Shown here in pieces: positions 15,763-20,375 of a stretch of DNA of 20,375 nt. Origin of the DNA: Acidobacteriota bacterium. GTDB taxonomy: Bacteria > Acidobacteriota > Polarisedimenticolia > Polarisedimenticolales > Polarisedimenticolaceae. The stretch's first letter is position 1, and every line of letters begins with the position of its first letter. A program made the position numbers and the translations under genes. The notes beneath the pieces are model-generated. The model ran no database searches. It saw only the letters and a list, made by a program, of their open reading frames with translations, and was not told where the DNA came from. The stretch is taken from the NCBI GenBank assembly GCA_011773795.1, contig WVWW01000086.1, forward strand, positions 21,771-42,145. Direction: 5' to 3'.

Positions 15763-16895
15763 GCTGGGCTTCTGATTTCGACCTCGATGCGGGGAGCATC
15801 TGGCTCAATACAGCTCACCAGGGCGCCTTGCCCAGGGTCGCGGCGCAGGCAGCCCGTGAAGCCGTCGAGTGGAAGCTCGAGCCGTCGCGTTTGACGGCGG
15901 AGAGATTCGTCGCGGTGCCGGATCGCGTGCGCCGTGGTGCCGCCCGCTGGATCGCCGCCGATCCAGCGGACGTGTTCCTCACCAACGGTGCGTCGTTGGG
16001 CCTCCACGAGATCGCACAGGCGGTCCGTCTCGAGGCCGGCGACGACGTGTTGTTGATGCACGGGGATTTTCCCTCCAACGTGTTGCCCTGGCTGGCCCAC
16101 CGCGAACGCGGCGTCTCCGTGCGCCGCGCCCGACCGGCGGGTCGTGTTCTCGAGGTCGAGGAAATCCGACGAGAGCTCCGCCCGAAGACTCGCATCGTCT
16201 GCCTCAGTTGGGTGCACTCGTTCTCCGGCTGGACGCTCGACATCGAACGGATCGGTGAACTCTGTCGCGACGCCGGTGCGCGACTGATCGTCAACGTTTC
16301 CCAGGGGCTCGGCGCGCGGCCCTTCGACGTGCGGCACACGCCGGTCGACGCACTCGTGTGCGCCGGGTGGAAGTGGTTGTGCGGACCGTACGGCGTCGGT
16401 TTCGGCTGGCTGCGGCCGGAGTTCCGGGCGGAGCTTCGACCGACCCAGCGCTACTGGTTGTCGCACCAGACGGCGGAGGATCTGGGGAGCGACCGCGACC
16501 CCGCGGACGAAGATCCGATCGACACGATTCGACGTTTCGATCTCTTCGGCACGGCCAACTTCTTCAACTTCCACGCCTGGGGCGCGGCCCTCGATTACTT
16601 GCTGGAACAGGGCCCGCAGGCGATCGAGGAGCACGACCGCGGTCTCGTCCGGCGGCTGATCGACGGCCTCCCGGCGGGTTACCGGACGATCAGCCCCGCC
16701 GCGGACGAGCGACGCTCGACCCTGGTGTTGTTCGGCCATCGAGATACGCCGCGCAACGAGGCGATCCACGCCGGGCTCGTCAACGACGGGATCCACACCG
16801 CGTTCCGTCGCGGGACGATCCGGATCGCGCCGCATCTCTACAACGACGAGACCCAGGTCGACCGCCTCCTCGAACGTCTGGCCGCCGCGGGCTAG
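15759..16895 (+). CDS. Class-V aminotransferase-fold PLP enzyme with altered PLP site
   Basis: A 378-residue protein of the class-V aminotransferase/cysteine desulfurase superfamily. Visible landmarks are the start of the fold (WLNTAHQGALP, 15-25), TNGASLGLHEIAQ (75-87) in the phosphate-binding turn, HGDFPSN (101-107), LSWVHSFSGWTLDI (149-162), the PLP lysine K205 in GWKWLCGPYGVGFGWL (203-218) and R355 in RGTIRIAPHLYN. The motif around 179-182 is N-V-S-Q where relatives have D-x-x-Q; the Asp normally pairs with the PLP pyridine nitrogen. There is no active-site cysteine loop of the IscS type, so a desulfurase role is unlikely. The reaction is unknown: transamination, epimerisation or lyase chemistry are all possible. 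The ATG overlaps the stop of the kinase-lyase fusion (ATGA), with GAGAGG at 15742-15747 as ribosome binding site, so the two are probably co-translated. Confidence 0.82.
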   Translation: MSWASDFDLDAGSIWLNTAHQGALPRVAAQAAREAVEWKLEPSRLTAERFVAVPDRVRRGAARWIAADPADVFLTNGASLGLHEIAQAVRLEAGDDVLLMHGDFPSNVLPWLAHRERGVSVRRARPAGRVLEVEEIRRELRPKTRIVCLSWVHSFSGWTLDIERIGELCRDAGARLIVNVSQGLGARPFDVRHTPVDALVCAGWKWLCGPYGVGFGWLRPEFRAELRPTQRYWLSHQTAEDLGSDRDPADEDPIDTIRRFDLFGTANFFNFHAWGAALDYLLEQGPQAIEEHDRGLVRRLIDGLPAGYRTISPAADERRSTLVLFGHRDTPRNEAIHAGLVNDGIHTAFRRGTIRIAPHLYNDETQVDRLLERLAAAG

Positions 16896-16910
16896 TCGTC
16901 GTCATTGTCC

Positions 16911-17171
16911 ATGGCCAGGGGCACCCCGGAACGGCGCACGATCTCGATCCACTGTGCCGGCTGCCGGACCCTGCTCTACCGCTACCGAAAAGGTGGCAGC
17001 GGCGGGCTAATCAAGTGTTTCGTGGAGCGGATCGTCGAAGACCGCACCGCGGGGGATCTGACCTGCCCGAAGTGTGGCGCCCTATTCGCCCGGCCCGGAG
17101 AGATCGCGGGTCGCCCGATCCACAAGATCGTCCAGGGCAAGGTGTTCACGCGCGGGATGCGCCGCAAGTAG
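16911..17171 (+). CDS. Small zinc-ribbon protein
   Basis: An 86-residue basic protein with two CxxC knuckles, C15/C18 (HCAGC) and C52/C55 (TCPKC), the usual four ligands of a zinc ribbon; C36 is an extra cysteine between them. Between and after the knuckles are RYRKGGSGGLIKC and GRPIHKIVQGKVF, which look conserved in style, but I cannot name the family. The ATG at 16911 is chosen; a TTG two codons earlier (16905) is possible, and neither has a clear ribosome binding site. It starts 15 bases after the class-V gene and is probably the last gene of that cluster. A nucleic-acid or protein contact role is plausible; no function is assigned. Confidence 0.7.
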   Translation: MARGTPERRTISIHCAGCRTLLYRYRKGGSGGLIKCFVERIVEDRTAGDLTCPKCGALFARPGEIAGRPIHKIVQGKVFTRGMRRK

Positions 17172-17180
17172 GTCAAAAAA

Positions 17181-17214
17181 GCACCCAATGGGAAGAATCG
17201 GTCCCATGGGACCC
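17181..17214 (+). promoter_or_regulatory. Palindrome-rich site with repeated CCCA(A)TGGG
   Basis: A perfect 14-base palindrome, GGTCCCATGGGACC (17200-17213), lies 8 bases after a second near-palindrome, CCCAATGGG (17184-17192). The two also pair with each other as ATGGGA/TCCCAT arms around an 8-base loop. A-runs flank the element on both sides (17175-17180, 17215-17219), and it sits between the zinc-ribbon stop and the candidate promoter of the di-heme gene. It could be an operator for a dimeric regulator. It is not a clear terminator because no T-run follows. Confidence 0.4.
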
Positions 17215-17222
17215 AAAAAGGA

Positions 17223-17251
17223 CTGAAATCGACTTGAATTGAACGTAATCT
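17223..17251 (+). promoter_or_regulatory. Weak candidate promoter of the di-heme oxidoreductase
   Basis: CTGAAA (17223-17228, 4 of 6 matches) and TAATCT (17246-17251, 3 of 6) are 17 bases apart in a relatively AT-rich patch. The leader that would follow contains a GCCGC-T-GCGGC palindrome (17265-17275) and a G-rich ribosome binding region (17293-17301) before the ATG at 17309. Confidence 0.3.
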
Positions 17252-17308
17252 AAAGCACATCGGGGCCGCTGCGGCGGCACGGGGTAGCACACAGGTGGGG
17301 GAAAAGGC

Positions 17309-18784
17309 ATGAATCGCAAGTTCTCGACCATCCTCGCGATGGCCGTCGCGACGTCGATCTGCGGGTCCGCGTTTGCGCAACAACCGGGAGAAACGGGCGC
17401 CCTCGGCGAGCGCGTCGAACAGATCGACGTGATCTCGATGACGGTGAGTGAGGCCGCGGACGAAGGTCTTCGCATCTTCACGACGCCCTTCAACAAGCTC
17501 GACGGCTACGGCGACGGTCCGATCAACCCGGCGGACACCACCACCCCCGGCGGCCGCCCGACGCTCCAGGGCAACGGGACGCTGCTGCGGGTCAACGGGC
17601 TGGACGCCCAGGCCTGCTTCGAGTGCCACACCCTCGTCAGCAACGCGACGGTTCCCGCCACGCTGGGCATCGGCGGGGCCGGCGGCACGAACTCCAACGC
17701 GATGTTCCAGCCGGTCGCCATGGACCCAGGCGACGGCGATCTGGACGGGATCGCGGGTTTCACCGGCCGTTTCATCAACCCTCCGTTCGTGTTCGGCGTC
17801 GGCGGTGTGGAGCTGGTCGGCCTCGAGATGACCGCCGACCTGCAGACCCTCAAACAGCAGGCGATCGACAACCCCTTCACCACGGTCGTGCTGGAGACCA
17901 AGGGCGTGAACTTCGGCGTGATTCAGGCCGACGGTCTCGGCAACGTCGACACGTCGGGTGTCCTCGGTATCGAACACGACTTGGTCGTCCGCCCGTTCGG
18001 TCGCAAGGGTGAGTTCCCCACGACTCGCGACTTCGACGTCGGTGCGATGCAGTTCCACTTCGGCATGCAATCCACCGAGTCGGTCGGCGTCGACAACGAC
18101 GCGGACGGTGACGGCGTCGTCAACGAGATCACCGTGGGCGAGCTTTCGTCGCTCAGCGTGTTTCTCTCGACCCTGGCGCGACCGGTCCAGGCACGCGTCG
18201 AAGGGAACGCGGTCGCCGGCGAGGGGTTGTTCTCGAGCATGGGCTGCGCGGACTGCCACATCCCGACGCTCCAGACCGACAGCCAGCTCCTGCCGCTGCG
18301 TTTCCCGCAGGTCGCTACCGATCCCTGGCAGAACGTCTACAAGTACGTCGACCTGACCAAGAAACCGGCCGGCTTCGACCCCAACGGGAACGGCGGCGTC
18401 AAGGTTCCGATGTTCTCCGATCTCAAGCGGCACGACATGGGCCCCGACCTCGCCGAGGACTTCGGGCTCGCTACCGAGCAGCAGAACCGCGAGTTCATCA
18501 CGGCCAAGCTCTGGGGCGTGGTCGACTCGGGTCCCTGGCTGCACGACGGGCGCGCGCTGACGATCAGCGACGCGATCCTGTTGCATGGGGGCGAGGCGCA
18601 ATCGGCGCGTGACGCGTTCGAGGACCTGACGGATGCCGAGCGGATCGCGGTCCTGGACTTCCTGCGCACCCTGCAGACACCCAAGCCCAACCAGGGCGGT
18701 GGCGGTGGGGTCCGCCCGCACCCGCGGCTGCAGTCGGCCGAGGTAACGGACACGGGCGTGCACACGATCTCGCGCCGCGACTAG
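17309..18784 (+). CDS. Periplasmic di-heme oxidoreductase (DHOR family, PF06537-like)
   Basis: A 491-residue exported c-type cytochrome. The signal peptide is 1-23 (NRK, hydrophobic core, AFA before QQ). Two heme attachment sites are present: C103-x-x-C106-H107 (CFECH) and C313-x-x-C316-H317 (CADCH). Family landmarks include GLRIFTTPFNKLDGYGDGP (53-71), LKRHDMGPDLAEDFG (372-386) and LWGVVDSGPWLHDGRALTISDAILLHGGEA (401-430). A DNDADGDGVVNE loop (262-273) resembles a calcium-binding loop just before the second heme domain. The C-terminus has a glycine run (463-467) followed by a basic tail. The family is described as putative di-heme peroxidases or thiol oxidoreductases; the true electron donor and substrate are not evident here. 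It is transcribed alone, after the palindrome-rich gap, and converges with the TPR lipoprotein gene with only 7 bases between the stops. Confidence 0.88.
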   Translation: MNRKFSTILAMAVATSICGSAFAQQPGETGALGERVEQIDVISMTVSEAADEGLRIFTTPFNKLDGYGDGPINPADTTTPGGRPTLQGNGTLLRVNGLDAQACFECHTLVSNATVPATLGIGGAGGTNSNAMFQPVAMDPGDGDLDGIAGFTGRFINPPFVFGVGGVELVGLEMTADLQTLKQQAIDNPFTTVVLETKGVNFGVIQADGLGNVDTSGVLGIEHDLVVRPFGRKGEFPTTRDFDVGAMQFHFGMQSTESVGVDNDADGDGVVNEITVGELSSLSVFLSTLARPVQARVEGNAVAGEGLFSSMGCADCHIPTLQTDSQLLPLRFPQVATDPWQNVYKYVDLTKKPAGFDPNGNGGVKVPMFSDLKRHDMGPDLAEDFGLATEQQNREFITAKLWGVVDSGPWLHDGRALTISDAILLHGGEAQSARDAFEDLTDAERIAVLDFLRTLQTPKPNQGGGGGVRPHPRLQSAEVTDTGVHTISRRD

Positions 18785-18791
18785 TGTCTGG

Positions 18792-20045
18792 TCAACGCTC
18801 GAGACGACCGAGCTCCCCGGCGGCGGGGCTCGCCGGGTCGAGTGCGACCGAGTCTCGGTACGCCTCGATCGCGAGCTGCGTCTTCCCCATCCGCTCGTAG
18901 ATCACGCCGAGGTTGTAACGGGCGTCCGCGGAGTCCGGTAGCCGCTCGACGACCCGCAGGTACGCTTCGAGGACGCCCGGAAGGTCGTTCGCGCGCCGCC
19001 GGTTCTCGGCCAGGGCGAGGAGGATCGTCGGGTCGGCCGGCGTGACCGCGTGCGCGTGCTCGATGCGGTCGCGGGCTTCCCCCACCCGGCCGGAGCGTTG
19101 AGCCAGGTCGGCCCAGGCGAGCAGGGCGCGAACGTGATCCGGGTCGAGCTCCAGGGCGAGCTCGAATCGCCCCAGGGCCACGGCCTCGTTTCCCTCCGCG
19201 GCCTCGATGGACGCCAGCAGGAAATGTGCGTCCGGGTCGTCGGGGCGGAGGGCGAGGATCGCCTCGACCTGCACGCGGGCTTCGGCCGTGTCGCCTGCGC
19301 CCAGAGCGTGTTGGGCCCGTTCGAACCGGCGGGCGGCGCTCACCCCGGTCTGGACGACATGGCTCAGCCGGATGGGATCCTCGAATCCCGGACGCTCGGC
19401 CCCACGACGCGCCCGGCGGGCGGCCTCCCGCGCCGGCGCGTGCATTCCAATGGCCGCGTACGCCTGGGCCAATGCGGACCACGCCGCCGCGTCGCGTGAG
19501 TCCAGAACGAGCGCCCGCTCGAGCGCCTCGATGGCCCCCTGGTGTTGCTCCAGCGCGAGCCGGCTCTGTCCGAGCCCGCGCAGGGCGCGCTGAAGCTCCG
19601 GGTCGTGGGAGGCCGCCCGTTCGAACCAGTCGGCCGCTTCCTCGTCGCGAACGGTCGTTTGGGACCACAGTCCCAGCCGCAGCTCCACCAGGGCGTGATC
19701 CGGGCGTTCCTCGAGTGCGCGGCGGAGCAGCGCTTCGGTTTCGGGCGATCCGCGACCGCTGGCCAGTGCCTGAAGGTAAAGCCACTCGAACGGATCGTCC
19801 GTCAGTTCGGCCGCGCGTGCATAACACCCGGCCGCATCGGCATCGAGGTCGTGCGCCAGCAAGGCATCCCCGAGAGCGCCCCACGTGTCGGCACCCGGCG
19901 CAGCGTTCAACGCGGCCCGGCGCTCCGCGATCAGCTCGCGCACCGGCGGCTCCATGCCTCGTGTATCGATCTCCGGGGCGACGGTGGCGCAACCGCACAG
20001 ACCCGTGACGACCAAAGCCAAATAGCGGCGTCGCGGAAGCCTCAC
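18792..20045 (-). CDS. TPR-repeat lipoprotein
   Basis: A 417-residue protein built almost wholly of helical TPR-like repeats. The GTG start (20045-20043) overlaps the TGA of the upstream ASPIC/UnbV gene (GTGA) and has GGGAG at 20053-20057 seven bases before it. Residues 1-19 form a lipoprotein signal: RLPRRRY, a hydrophobic stretch, then the lipobox L16-C-G-C19, so the mature protein is probably lipid-anchored at C19. TPR motifs are visible around 134-150, 155-182, 186-214, 240-268, 272-302, 306-336 and 374-404, with canonical pieces such as GAIEALERALVLDSRDAAAW and ARYNLGVIYERMGKTQLAIEAYRDS. TPRs provide protein contacts and no enzymatic role is suggested. Co-translation with the ASPIC/UnbV protein suggests that they work together at the cell envelope; that is inference. 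A longer in-frame reading to 20348 is rejected as a shadow of the upstream gene. Confidence 0.85.
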   Translation of the reverse strand: MRLPRRRYLALVVTGLCGCATVAPEIDTRGMEPPVRELIAERRAALNAAPGADTWGALGDALLAHDLDADAAGCYARAAELTDDPFEWLYLQALASGRGSPETEALLRRALEERPDHALVELRLGLWSQTTVRDEEAADWFERAASHDPELQRALRGLGQSRLALEQHQGAIEALERALVLDSRDAAAWSALAQAYAAIGMHAPAREAARRARRGAERPGFEDPIRLSHVVQTGVSAARRFERAQHALGAGDTAEARVQVEAILALRPDDPDAHFLLASIEAAEGNEAVALGRFELALELDPDHVRALLAWADLAQRSGRVGEARDRIEHAHAVTPADPTILLALAENRRRANDLPGVLEAYLRVVERLPDSADARYNLGVIYERMGKTQLAIEAYRDSVALDPASPAAGELGRLER

Positions 20046-20375
20046 GGTTGCGCTCCCGCGCCGCGCACGACTTCCAGCACGCGGTCGATCCCCGGCACGG
20101 CGAAGGTCTCTTCCGTTCCGTCCGGCCACAAGATCGTCAACCGCAGGGAGTCCGTCGTTTCGGCAAGGCCGAACCGAGCGACCGCGTCCCGGCTCGAGAG
20201 ATAGCTCCCCCCGCGGTCGATGCGCCGGACGACGCGCCGCCCGTCGACCTCGAGGATCACCCATGCGCCGTCGGCATCGCGCAACGGTTCGCCCATCCGG
20301 GGGCGCACGGCCAGCCAGTGCCCGCGTCGTGGAGAGTCGTTGATCCACACCTCGGGTGGGGCCTCGAGGTTCGCG
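20042..20375 (-). CDS. ASPIC/UnbV-domain protein, C-terminal part (cut by window edge)
   Basis: The last 110 residues of a protein that begins beyond base 20375. They match the ASPIC/UnbV domain found at the end of CRTAC1-like FG-GAP/VCBS repeat proteins: PPEVWINDSPRRGHWLAVR, RDADGAWVILEVDG, a GGSYLSSRDAVARFGLAE segment and LRLTILWPDGTEETF. Such proteins are usually secreted or surface-exposed with an N-terminal beta-propeller, which cannot be checked here. The stop codon overlaps the GTG of the TPR lipoprotein gene. Function is unknown; family assignment is good despite the truncation. Confidence 0.8.
   Translation of the reverse strand, partial: ANLEAPPEVWINDSPRRGHWLAVRPRMGEPLRDADGAWVILEVDGRRVVRRIDRGGSYLSSRDAVARFGLAETTDSLRLTILWPDGTEETFAVPGIDRVLEVVRGAGAQP

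Noticed and set aside
15555..16835. Minus-strand open frame of 426 codons
   Set aside because: Antisense to the class-V PLP gene, without any motif; shadow.
17200..17213. Palindrome as an intrinsic terminator of the zinc-ribbon gene
   Set aside because: The following bases are A-rich, not T-rich, on the coding strand, and no minus-strand gene ends here.
16982..18763. Minus-strand open frame of 593 codons
   Set aside because: Antisense to the di-heme oxidoreductase, which has a signal peptide and two heme motifs; no domain is seen in the antisense reading.
20046..20348. Upstream extension of the TPR lipoprotein
   Set aside because: It overlaps the ASPIC/UnbV coding region in another frame and is arginine-rich; the lipoprotein signal begins at the GTG at 20045.

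Overview
The window comes from a GC-rich, Gram-negative chromosome. Evidence for an outer membrane is two TonB-dependent receptors, Sec-exported c-type cytochrome and lipoprotein signals, and a hybrid sensor kinase with a periplasmic domain. The mix of TonB receptors, an ASPIC/UnbV-domain protein paired with a TPR lipoprotein, a di-heme oxidoreductase and an FMN hydroxy-acid oxidase of a style I associate with Acidobacteriota suggests that phylum or a relative. This is inference from gene style, not from a marker gene. I see no tRNA, rRNA, CRISPR array, insertion sequence or phage gene. Coding density is very high, and many long open frames on the opposite strand are GC-driven shadows.

Region 1 (1-5295, minus strand) is about transport and sensing. 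It starts with the cut-off N-terminus of one TonB-dependent receptor (1-279). Next, read from right to left, is a tightly overlapping three-gene operon: a second TonB-dependent receptor (5295 to 3298), a PF04392-type periplasmic binding protein (3298 to 2363) and a membrane hybrid histidine kinase (2366 to 408). No ABC permease or ATPase is present, so the binding protein may feed the kinase rather than a transporter. The receptor carries an unexpected CXXCH motif.

Region 2 (5418-8015, plus strand) holds a D-serine dehydratase-like PLP enzyme, a 42-residue single-helix membrane protein and a secreted 5'-nucleotidase-family metallophosphatase. The last two are joined by an overlapping stop/start. 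Facing them is a D-2-hydroxyacid (D-lactate/glycolate type) FAD dehydrogenase (9379 to 8012), and divergent from that is the HrpB helicase (9423-11744).

Region 3 (11761-17171) holds an exported DUF442/Blh-like phosphatase-fold protein on the minus strand. Divergent from it is a compact plus-strand cluster: an FMN-dependent 2-hydroxy-acid oxidase, a kinase/class-III PLP phospho-lyase fusion, a class-V PLP enzyme with an altered cofactor site, and a small zinc-ribbon protein. The fusion predicts a two-step route: phosphorylate an amino alcohol, then eliminate ammonia and phosphate to give an aldehyde. The neighbouring redox and PLP enzymes could process the product. This cluster is the best candidate for an undescribed pathway.

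Region 4 (17172-20375) begins with a palindrome-rich regulatory gap, followed by a periplasmic di-heme oxidoreductase (17309-18784). Converging on it from the right are a TPR lipoprotein and the C-terminal end of an ASPIC/UnbV protein, coupled by a 4-base overlap.
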